DNA from: Lithodes maja | Lineage: Eukaryota > Arthropoda > Malacostraca > Decapoda > Lithodidae | Length of the DNA stretch: 64,000 bases | Assembly (NCBI GenBank): GCA_037953745.1 | Contig: JBAKBP010007404.1 | Location: 1-64,000, forward strand | Direction: 5' to 3' | Shown here: positions 48,623 to 57,249 of the stretch, piece after piece | How the letters are laid out: each line of letters opens with the position of its first letter | Position numbering within the stretch: position 1 is the first letter of the stretch | Program-made: the position numbers and the translations under genes | The notes under the pieces: model-generated | The model's input: only the letters and a program-made list of their open reading frames with translations | What the model was told of the DNA's origin: nothing | Databases searched by the model: none

Positions 48623-49690
48623 TTATCCGTGAGTGTTTATGTCACCAGTAAAATTAATTTTGGGTTCAGTTTTAGGGGGGTTGCCAAGTCTACATTTCAC
48701 AGTATTATACATCTCTTCTAGTATATTCAATGGTATTGTATCTATTCGGAGACTTCGAGGTAAAAAAAATAACAGCTCATCAAGACATATACTCTCAATT
48801 TCAATATCTGGGTTCATCCTTATCATGTGTCTCACTAACAGTTCAAGGGCATATATAGTCAGGAAAAGATGAATCTCTTGAATGTGCAATGAAAATACCA
48901 TTTTTATATAGTCCAACAGTTTGCGTGTTTGTTCACGACAATAATCAATACTATTAGGTTTTGTAGTATACGTGGTAACATTATCGGGGAAGGTTAAGAT
49001 ATCAAATTTAATATTATCTGGATATAATGCATACATATAACTAATCAATAGCGGGAAATTACAATTGTTAAATTTTAGCCTAGCGATCGACTCAAGAACC
49101 TGAGTTATATCATCCTCCTCCTCCACATGATTATCATTATTCTCATAATAGAGTGATAATTTTATGTTTCCACATTTAGATTCTGAGACTATAGGATAAG
49201 TATTTATAGATTCATGACATCTGAACCTAATAATACCTAGAACGAGTAGATTACCGCTCCATGAATCCTGGAATATTGTTATCTCGGCAAAGAGAGGTAT
49301 ACATAGTATCTCATCCTTATCATATTTTATAATGTCACCTCTACATAATTCCATACAATTCAATGAGTTTTCAGAATCTTCATGAAACACATTATCAAAA
49401 AAAGCGGGGGTAAAGGGCAAACTCTGTTGTTGATCACTTTCACGTTCACATCGGGAATCATTTTCAACTAGCAGGTTAAATATTGCCTTTCTTATATCCT
49501 TATGTGGTGTTTGACCAACATGTAGCACCTTATTTATATTATCTTTAATGTCCCGATATATATTACTTGGATTGTAATCAAACTTAACATGTTCATGAGA
49601 GAGTGTAAACATTAAACGTTGTTCACATTGTTTGCCGAGTTTATAGGTATCGGTCAGGACCTCGTTGCATTTTGTACAGTTGTTATCCAT
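48623..49690 (-). CDS. Tandem paralogue A, unknown function
   Basis: 355 aa from the ATG at 49690 (MDNNCTKCNEVLTDTYKL). This start is chosen because it matches the paralogue's start; the frame is open a little upstream. The N-terminal CxxC could bind zinc. Blocks shared with paralogue B at 49801-50829: KVLHVGQTxHKD, NSLNCMELC, CGNIKLSL, YALYPDN and YCREQTRKLLDY. No known family. The upstream regions are also similar, so the duplication included the promoter. Confidence 0.65.
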   Translation of the reverse strand: MDNNCTKCNEVLTDTYKLGKQCEQRLMFTLSHEHVKFDYNPSNIYRDIKDNINKVLHVGQTPHKDIRKAIFNLLVENDSRCERESDQQQSLPFTPAFFDNVFHEDSENSLNCMELCRGDIIKYDKDEILCIPLFAEITIFQDSWSGNLLVLGIIRFRCHESINTYPIVSESKCGNIKLSLYYENNDNHVEEEDDITQVLESIARLKFNNCNFPLLISYMYALYPDNIKFDILTFPDNVTTYTTKPNSIDYCREQTRKLLDYIKMVFSLHIQEIHLFLTIYALELLVRHMIRMNPDIEIESICLDELLFFLPRSLRIDTIPLNILEEMYNTVKCRLGNPPKTEPKINFTGDINTHG

Positions 49691-49800
49691 GGTTGAGTGG
49701 GGTATACAAATGTGTGCGCCCTTAACCAATAATCATAGTTTTTATAGTATAATATATATAAAAAAATAACCCCGCGCAACCTCGTATAAAAAAAAAATAA

Positions 49801-50829
49801 TCAATGGCCGAATGTAGATTTCACAACATCATAAATCTGTTGTAATACATTTGATGGAATCATATTTATTCGGAAATATCGAGGTAATGTATATCTCAGT
49901 CCATCAATCATTTTATTATCAAATTTAACATCTGGGGAATAATCCATCATTTTCTTCAACGTTATTTCAATGGAGGATGTGGCAAGGTAATGATGAATCT
50001 CTTGAATGTGCAGTGCAAATATCATTTTCATATAGTCCAATAATTTACGTGTTTGTTCACGACAATAATTATAACTCTTGGGTGTTGTAGTATATGTGGT
50101 GATGCTAACATTATCGGTATAGGTTAAGACGTCACATTTCAGATTATTTGGATATAATGCATATATATAACTGATTAATAGCGAGTCGCCACAATTTTTT
50201 AATTTTAGCGTAGCCATCGACCCAAGAACCCGAATAACAGCATCCCCACGACCATGCTCTTCAATCCTATAATTGAGTGATAATTTTATGTTTCCACATT
50301 TAGATTCTGAGACTATAGGAGTAGTATTTATTGATTTATGACATCTAAAACTAATAGCACCTATAACGAATACATTGCCTTCATATGGATCATGGAATAT
50401 TGTTGTCTCGGCAAAGAGAGGTATACATAATATCGCATCCTTATCATCTTTTACAGTGTCATCTTTACATAATTCCATACAATTCAATGAGTTTTCAGAA
50501 TCTTCATTATCAAAAAAAGTATCGGTGAAGGGCAAACTCTGTTGATCGCTTTCACGTTCACGTTCACGTTCACGTTCACGTTCGCTTTCATGGGAATCGT
50601 ATTTAACTAACAGGTTAAATATTGCCATTCTCATATCCTTATGTGACGTTTGACCAACATGTAGCACCTTATTTACATTATCTTTTATGTCCAGATATAT
50701 ATCACTTGGATTATACTTAGAATTAACATTTTCGTAGAAAAGTGTAAACGATAGACGCTGTTCACATGATTTGTCGAGTTTATAGGTATTGGTCAGGACC
50801 TCGCTACATTGTGTACAATTATTATCCAT
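49801..50829 (-). CDS. Tandem paralogue B, unknown function
   Basis: 342 aa, ATG at 50829. Same layout as paralogue A over its full length. It differs by an expanded Arg-Glu run (ERERERERER) encoded by six-base repeats at about 50550-50586. TATATATAG lies near 50890. Both copies are open, so both may have been functional. Not recognised. Confidence 0.65.
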   Translation of the reverse strand: MDNNCTQCSEVLTNTYKLDKSCEQRLSFTLFYENVNSKYNPSDIYLDIKDNVNKVLHVGQTSHKDMRMAIFNLLVKYDSHESERERERERERESDQQSLPFTDTFFDNEDSENSLNCMELCKDDTVKDDKDAILCIPLFAETTIFHDPYEGNVFVIGAISFRCHKSINTTPIVSESKCGNIKLSLNYRIEEHGRGDAVIRVLGSMATLKLKNCGDSLLISYIYALYPNNLKCDVLTYTDNVSITTYTTTPKSYNYCREQTRKLLDYMKMIFALHIQEIHHYLATSSIEITLKKMMDYSPDVKFDNKMIDGLRYTLPRYFRINMIPSNVLQQIYDVVKSTFGH

Positions 50830-50889
50830 AACTGTTTTTTATAAAAAAATGTCTGTACCTTAACCGATAGATACCCCTTTTATAGTAAT

Positions 50890-51170
50890 ATATATAGAAA
50901 AAAATTTTGTTTAGAGGTGGTGGTGGTAACGAATAGCCCCGCCCCCACCCAGCCCAGCCCGGATGGTAAGAATCCAAAATTAATAATTCCTAAGTGGCAC
51001 CATAGGAGACATTCTGGGTTCGATGGGGTAGCTCTAGTTCACTCTCTTACCCGCAACCACTAAGACAACATGTCAAAAGTTAGTAAAAAATAAACTGTGT
51101 TAGAGGACTCTTTGTCTAATTCCCCCCTCTAAATAATGCAATGTATTAATATTATGTTTTTTTGTCCATA
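50890..51170. other. Gap without a recognised gene; GC box and possible splice acceptor
   Basis: It contains 'agccccgcccccacccagc' near 50935 and ends in a T-rich tract followed by TCCATAG at about 51164-51170, which looks like a 3' splice site for the gene that begins immediately afterwards. I see no convincing upstream exon. Confidence 0.35.
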
Positions 51171-52184
51171 GGTGGTGTTGCAAGATGAGTTAGTGTATAA
51201 AGGGCTACATGGTCAGGTATGCTGGTTACCCCGAAACAGTCGGCCATTGGGTGTCGGCCAAGAACCATACCGACCCTTCACAAAGATTTGTCGGACTGTA
51301 CACTTGCCCGAGGCTCTTGATATATGTACCACTGGCCGGATTATACCCAAACCCATTCGATCTTTCGGCCGTTTTAACTCGAAGAACCTGTCGAACAATC
51401 ACCCCTGCAAATACCTGGAAGTTCTCTGGTTTGGAACAAAAATGTCTGACGAGCCGGGGGAGGAAGATCATGACAGGTACGGTAACGTGCAATTCTCTCT
51501 GGAGGCAAATATACTCTTGGAGGTCTGGAAATATGCCTACCTGGTTGAAATAGTAACCTTGAAAAACCAGACCTTCTCCCGAGTGCTCATCAGTAATAAG
51601 GATTATAGTGAATTCCTTCCTTTCTACAACCACACACAACCAGGGGGCCCTTGGCATACTACAAGTGAGGGACATTTGGCTTTAGAACAATGTTCTAGAT
51701 TCAACAATGTCGGACATAATACATTTAAACACTTGCTTGAGTTTATGATAGAGGCCACACCCGAGGATGAACATGAAATAATGCAGAACTGCGAGATCTC
51801 CTTCAGGAATCACGTGAAGGCTCAGGACACGAATATTCGGCACGTCTGTAGTCGTCACCAAAGCCTCTCGGGAATCCATTGTCCGACTCCATTCACACCC
51901 TTGATAACAGCCAACTTTTTTTTGAAAGGCTTGAACCCTTTATTGGTAGAATAAGAATACCCGAGCTATCAAAAGGGGCTCACACACAAAGGGAGATTCT
52001 CCAGAAGGCAAGAGAAATGAATCTCCTACCCCGGTCACAATTTAAAATTAAAGTAAAGAAGATGTCGGGGAGAAAGGTCCTTATCCGGAAACACTCAGGT
52101 CCGATTAGGATACCTTCAATGACAACTATGGAAATCTGGAGTCTAATAAATATGAGCTTTAATAACTCGCTGTATCCCTGGTGA
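51171..52184 (+). pseudogene. Unknown host-like gene with a frameshift and possible missing 5' exon
   Basis: Frame 1 (51172-51954) has no ATG at its start and follows a splice-acceptor-like sequence. Visible blocks: FTKICRTVHLPEALDICTTG, IRSFGRFNS, EEDHDRYGNVQFSLE, ILISNKDY-type and GGPWH. I associate this layout with uncharacterised invertebrate proteins but cannot name the family. From about 51870 the coding signal moves to another frame (51879-52184, with LEPFIGRIRIPELSKGAHT), implying one shift. GC content looks higher than in neighbouring viral genes. Confidence 0.45.
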
Positions 52185-52317
52185 GATTATTGGGGTGGTA
52201 TGAATTAAATGCCATGCTTTTGGGAGTTGAACATAAAAGCTGCGCAGGGGGTATGAAGTTAATTAATAATTTGTTTTTGGTTTTGGGACAAATTGAATCA
52301 AATTTTGTTGGGGGTCC

Positions 52318-52803
52318 CTAGATATAACTAATACAAAAGGGTCTCTTTAACAATTGCGGAGTAATCTCATATCCTTTTGGTATATTGGGATGGTGTTTTA
52401 TCGAATCAAATTCATCTTTAAATATTATGTCTAAATATTCTCTATTAACATTCATATCCGAAACCTTTTCGGACAATATTTCTGATAGGGTAATATTTTT
52501 AAAATCTGTTCCTTCCCTCTTATCATATTGCATCTGGATAAAAACTTTAGATGCAATAAACATGGTATAATGTAGCCATCCAGTTAAATCTCCACAAAGG
52601 GGGTGTTTTAGATTTTCTCTTGTATATTTAACCATATAGGCATATATTAAGAACTCTTTGGCGTTGACTCTTTTCTTTAATAAAGGAATTTTGTATATAT
52701 TTTGAGTTTTTATTATGTCTGCTAAATTCTTCTCTCTTATATGTATATACAAATATATATAATACACTAATAGAGTTAATAATAGAATATCAATAATGAT
52801 CAT
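52318..52803 (-). CDS. N-terminally anchored small protein, 161 aa
   Basis: ATG at 52803. The first 20 residues are strongly hydrophobic (MIIIDILLLTLLVYYIYLYI), an anchor. The body has two Cys (HPLCGD, PFCISYI) and is otherwise hydrophilic. It may be an envelope protein; a PIF-like small component is possible but not shown. Confidence 0.55.
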   Translation of the reverse strand: MIIIDILLLTLLVYYIYLYIHIREKNLADIIKTQNIYKIPLLKKRVNAKEFLIYAYMVKYTRENLKHPLCGDLTGWLHYTMFIASKVFIQMQYDKREGTDFKNITLSEILSEKVSDMNVNREYLDIIFKDEFDSIKHHPNIPKGYEITPQLLKRPFCISYI

Positions 52804-52872
52804 TTTTTATTTTATATACTTTATATATATATATATATATTTAATTCCACCCCCAACAATTAATTATAAAAA

Positions 52873-54247
52873 ATGGAAGAAATAGCTTCAACGAGACTGT
52901 ATCACAAATGTACGCTTCAACTAGACAAAATAACAAAAATAGTATTTTCACAAAAGAAAAAATTTATAAATTATCCATGGACTTCAATCGACAAAGAAAA
53001 AAACTACCAAAGAATACCATATCAACCGCACATACAAAACACGACATTATTTGGGAGACATTCGACTCGTCCATAAAAAAACCGACAAGTATATAATATA
53101 TATGGAGCAACTGTACGATACCATCAGGGACGCTCATTCTGCATTGGGTCATAGGGGGGAAAAAACTACCTATAGAAAAGTGCACGAAACTGTAGCTAAT
53201 GTATCCATGCAATTGATCAAAATATTTATAAAAAATTGTACGGTGTGCAATCTAAAAACAAGACTAACTTGTACACAAAATATTGTTGTAAAACCTATAA
53301 TTTCAGACAATTTTGGCGAGAGAGTCCAGGTAGATTTAATTTGCATGCTGAAGGATAGCAGCCAAGGCTATAATTATATACTAAATTATCAAGATCATGC
53401 GACAAAATTTTGCGTTTTACGCGCTCTCAAAACCAAAACCTCAAATGAAGTGGTATTATCCATAGATAATATATTTCGATTGTTCGGACCACCTATGATC
53501 ATCCAAACGGATAATGGTGCCGAGTTTGGCCGTTCCCTGGAAGAGTTGATTGGACTGTACTGGCCAGACACCAAAATCATTCGAGGGCGACCATATCATC
53601 CTCAATCACAAGGAAGCGTAGAGAGATCGAATGCGTGTATCGTTGATATACTCAAGGGGGTATTGAACGATGACCGATACCCCTGTAAGAATTGGGTAGA
53701 GGCCCTCAGCATAATTCAATATATCAAAAATATATCTCACAATAGAACTATAGGAATGTCGCCTCGTTCGGCTCTATTTGGTAACCAAATTACCACAAAT
53801 AATATGGTAACCAATGCCAAAAAAATGACATCGCCTCTTCCTAAGCCTATAGCGATACATTGCAAGGTCCTCATACCCATCCCCAAAACATATAAGTTAG
53901 GAAAACTCAGCCATAGTAATTTCATTGGTTATATCATAAACTGTGACGAAGAGGGGAATTATACAATTCGAACGGGCTTGGGTTTCACTATCAAAGAAAA
54001 ATTCAAAGTATACCAATTACATATGGTATCTGAGAAAAAATATAAAATTCCTAAAGGGATAAATCAATCGAATACAATTTCCTTCAAACATGCCATTCTC
54101 ATGGACAACCCACCTAATCATATAGAGAGTATAATATGTTGTCGATGTATCACCGGATGTATCAACGGGCGTTGTCCATGTAGACGCATGGGTATATTAT
54201 GTAATAATGGATGTTCCTGTTCCCAGTGTAAAAATTCCATAGAATAA
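52873..54247 (+). pseudogene. DDE integrase with C-terminal CXC domain (integrase 2), damaged N-terminus
   Basis: The main frame (53051-54247, 398 codons; first good ATG near 53102, MEQLYDTI) has the H2C2 region, QVDLIC, IQTDNGAEF and GRPYHPQSQGSVERSN. The DDE set is therefore complete and clearly related to integrase 1. It ends with a tesmin/TSO1-like CXC block (CCRCITGC, GRCPCRRMGILC, CSCSQCK), a domain that accompanies such integrases in KRBA2-like genes and transposons. The expected N-terminal 80 residues are spread over two other frames (52873 and 52908 starts), so two shifts have damaged the 5' end. Confidence 0.8.
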
Positions 54248-54249
54248 TT

Positions 54250-54290
54250 AACCTTTAGCGGGCAAATGTAAGGTTTTAACCCTTTAGAAA
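54250..54290 (+). repeat. Intergenic CCTTTAGCGGGCAAATG motif
   Basis: 'aacctttagcgggcaaatg' followed by 'ttttaaccctttag'. The same paired arrangement occurs at 19500-19545. It lies just after integrase 2. Confidence 0.55.
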
Positions 54291-54307
54291 AATACTTCAC
54301 AACACAA

Positions 54308-54480
54308 GTCGAGGAAGAAAAGAAATGCGTTTTCTGGTTAAATAAAATTTATTGTAAAACAAAAATCCCACATAGATTCATATGATGGAGGTGTGTGAGT
54401 AGTAAAGTCCTAAATAAAAACAGAGTAACCCCTTACACATTCGGATGGAAAAGAAACTAATTTTTCTGGTTAAATAACAT
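54308..54480 (-). repeat. Dispersed intergenic repeat, copy 6 (inverted) plus partial copy
   Basis: 54308-54430 carries 'gaaaagaaatgcgttttctg', 'gttaaataaaatttattgta' and 'agtaaagtcctaaataaaaa', the reverse order of copies 3 and 5. A further partial copy of the first blocks lies at 54445-54480 and overlaps the end of the next gene. Confidence 0.6.
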
Positions 54481-54880
54481 ATGAAGGGGTTAACCAGAGT
54501 AGTAAGTTTCTATACCATGAGTAGGGTTTTGGTGGTGGTGTCGGTGGTGGTGTCGGTGGTGTCGGTGGTGTCGGTGGTGGTGACACCAATCCATTAATTA
54601 TTACATTGGGGGGAGCTTGTTGGGGGAGAATTATGATTAAGGTCGATGTGGGTATTACAGTTGGGGACTGCTGGGGGATATTAGTCTTCGAATATTCGGA
54701 AGATTGATAAGCTTCCATGGGTGGAGGGGTCGGAGGAGGGGTCGGAGTTTCCATCGTCAGAGCCGGTGAGGTGTGGTGGGGGAGATAAGGTGGAAGATTA
54801 ATGATTGAGGAAGAATGTGTCTTGGACTGGATATATATAGCCAACACACCACCACCCTTTACGGTTACTGTTTGCTCCAT
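54470..54880 (-). CDS. Small proline-rich repeat protein, 136 aa
   Basis: ATG at 54880. PTPPPTPPP repeats occur near residues 46-52 and 102-118. A central hydrophobic block (VIPTSTLIIILPQQAPPNVII) corresponds to the PIVIIIN block of the proline-rich proteins at 23.4-25.5 kb. Ends WYRNLLLWLTPSYVI. A decayed tandem copy follows at 54905-55220. Confidence 0.5.
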   Translation of the reverse strand: MEQTVTVKGGGVLAIYIQSKTHSSSIINLPPYLPHHTSPALTMETPTPPPTPPPMEAYQSSEYSKTNIPQQSPTVIPTSTLIIILPQQAPPNVIINGLVSPPPTPPTPPTPPPTPPPKPYSWYRNLLLWLTPSYVI

Positions 54881-54904
54881 TTTCTATCGAGGTATTTGTG
54901 TTAT

Positions 54905-55220
54905 CGGTGGTGGTGTCGGTCCATTAATTATTACATTGGGGGGAGCTTGTTGGGGAAGCATTATGATTACGGTCGATGTGGGTATTAAAGTTGGAGACTG
55001 TTGGGGGGTCTCAGTCGTCGAATATTCGGAAGACTGATAAGCTTCCATGGGTGGGGGGTTGGAGGAGAGGTCGGGGTAGGAGGGGTCAGAGTTTCCATCG
55101 TCAGAGCCTGTGAGGTGTGGTGGGGTTGATACGGTGGAATATTAATGATTGAGGACGAATGTGTCTTGGACTGGATATATATATATAGCCACCCTTTACG
55201 GTTACTGTTTGCTCCATATT
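54905..55220 (-). pseudogene. Tandem decayed copy of the 136-aa proline-rich gene
   Basis: It matches 54545-54895 block by block ('ccattaattattacattggg', 'gtcgatgtgggtatta', 'gaagactgataagcttccat', 'gaatgtgtcttggactggat'), including the start region. Small indels break the frame. Together they form two tandem units of about 350 bp. Confidence 0.7.
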
Positions 55221-55441
55221 CTATCGATGCATTTGGGACAACACAGATCCCGCCTCAGAGTTCCCATCCTATCACAGATGGCATCTACAATGGCAGCATG
55301 TTTCGGTTCATTGTTAATTGTGTATTGAAATTTAAAATCACCCATTACTAGAATTGGGTAATAATCAATTTCCTCATCTTCATTAAAAATTGAAAAAGTT
55401 TCTCCTAGATTGCATTTTATTATATATTCATATATATATAT
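55202..55441 (-). pseudogene. 3' fragment of the helicase gene, separated by an LTR insertion
   Basis: This open stretch (LVMGDFKFQYTINNEP, then CCPKCIDRIW, stop at 55202) has no start of its own on the viral side. It lies in exactly the frame of the helicase ORF at 57250 upward once the LTR and one copy of the 4-bp repeat are ignored. I take it as the last 80 or so codons of that gene. The extra codons up to 55534 are LTR sequence. Confidence 0.6.
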
Positions 55442-57249
55442 TGTTACGGCTGGATCGGCAATACATATTCGGGATTCTTGATCGTAGGACAGAAATGGCT
55501 TATGTGACAACGACACGCTCGATTCCAGTCCCAAATACTATATGCTCCAGACAACAAAAGCACCAACGCCCTACAGAGTTATCGTCTATGGTAACGAGGT
55601 ACCTTAACTCGGCGAAAGTGTACAACAGGGGTAGGCTATGAGGCTAAACTCCCTCAGACATTTATAGGTTACGTTATTACTAAAGAAATGCAATACTCAA
55701 GAAACTACGTTAATATTAAGCCTCTAATAATGTAGAATAGAAGCAGGCTAAAGGTATGACAGTGAAATGCTAAATGACAAATGTACACGCCTACTTGAAA
55801 GCGCGTGCACTAGAATAACTGTCCCCTACTAACATGCACTAGCATGTAGCATACAAGATGTTCATGATCCAGTAGATACCTAATAATACACATGGAAGGA
55901 ACATAAATAGTAGTCACTTATTGTAATAATGAATCTATACTTGGAATAACTAAAAGGTTGCAGGCAACAGTACTGCGCCGGTAGCCTACTACCGCATAGG
56001 CTACTTCGCTTCTCTCACTCTGTCTCCCCTCTGAGTCCGTATGCGCCCTACGCAACGGAACTCCGGACACAGCAGCAAAACGACAGTGCAGTTAATTGAT
56101 ACATGAAAGTATTAATAGTGTTGTCTTGTGTGTGAGTAATGTGTATTGTAAAGTGTTACATACATAAACTTAAAGAGAGCTGCAATGCATAGTAAAATAA
56201 AGATATCACCCACTCATCATCCCCATGTGTTCTAGCTAGCAGGCCAAGTCACAGGAACAACGAGTCCCAGCACCGAAAGCGAGAACCCAGGAAAAGACTG
56301 CAGAGAACACAAGGACAGATAAATTACGTTACTCTACTATACCGGCACTACGAGCGAGCTGTAGTCTCTGGTACTGCACTCGCTCCTGGCTCGGTAGGCA
56401 AATCAAGGCTAAGTCCTCGCCCCTCTACAGACAACTCCTGGGCATGGTCGGGCTCTTACACATGGCACTAGTCTAGTCACAAATTGGATGATGAGCTGGG
56501 CATATAACTCGTGAACATGTAGAACGTTCACCAACTATCCTCATCAAGAAGATCGCTGTTCACATTAACCCCTTAAATCTAATACATGTAAATATATGCT
56601 TGTCCTAAGAGTAATACGAGAGGTGAGTGCTGAAACTCCTTTAGGACCTCAAGGGAAGGGTATGCATTTAAATAGAGAGAAGAATGAAATGAGAGTAATG
56701 TCGTCAGAGAGAAAGAGTGCAACCGTGAGAAATTGGGAGAGAGGGCAAGGGATGTTAGAATCTCAAAGGTTCTAGGCAACCTGGTCATAGAGCACACAGC
56801 GAGCCTCCAGGCAATGTGCTGTACGACAACATGGGCATCCCAGGCAGCATAGGCAGGCGGCAATGTACTACCAACCCTGTCGCACCTAGCTATAAGCGCA
56901 GGGCTGCCAACCGGTCCATACGTCTGGCAACCACCCCCCCGGCAGCGTGGCGCACCGCTACCCTCTCGCTCTGAAGTCCAACTCACTCTCTCTCTCTGAA
57001 TTCCTATTGTCTCATCTATCAACTTCTCTATTGATACTACATATTAAATGGAAGGTCTCGACATGGCTTAAAACAAAACCCACCACTGGTTAGCAAATGA
57101 CGAGACCTTTGCAGAGATACAAAGAACATAGTTATACGTTGTCACACTCAATATAAGCAGCCAGCACGGTACAACGCGGTACCGTGGCGGTACAGTGGAG
57201 TACCAAGGAGTACAATCAGGTTACGTTGCCACGCACTGGGTGCGTCACA
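55442..57249. mobile_element. Solo LTR of an LTR retrotransposon, about 1.8 kb
   Basis: It begins TGTTACG and ends CGTCACA, imperfect inverted ends of the TG...CA type. It is flanked by ATAT on both sides (55438-55441 and 57250-57253), consistent with a 4-bp target site duplication; the flank is AT-rich, so this is modest evidence alone. The interior is richer in GC than the virus, has no coding region and includes short GGTAC-rich tandem motifs near 57165-57225. Insertion interrupts the helicase gene. Confidence 0.65.

Noticed and set aside
49801..50829. P74/PIF-0 identity for the tandem paralogues
   Set aside because: Too short, no C-terminal membrane spans and no P74-like cysteine pattern.
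55390..55641. Plus-strand ORF of 83 codons
   Set aside because: It crosses the virus/LTR border at 55442, so it is a chance frame.
56579..57022. Minus-strand ORF of 147 codons within the solo LTR
   Set aside because: No ordered motifs, starts and ends within LTR sequence, no similarity to retroelement proteins.
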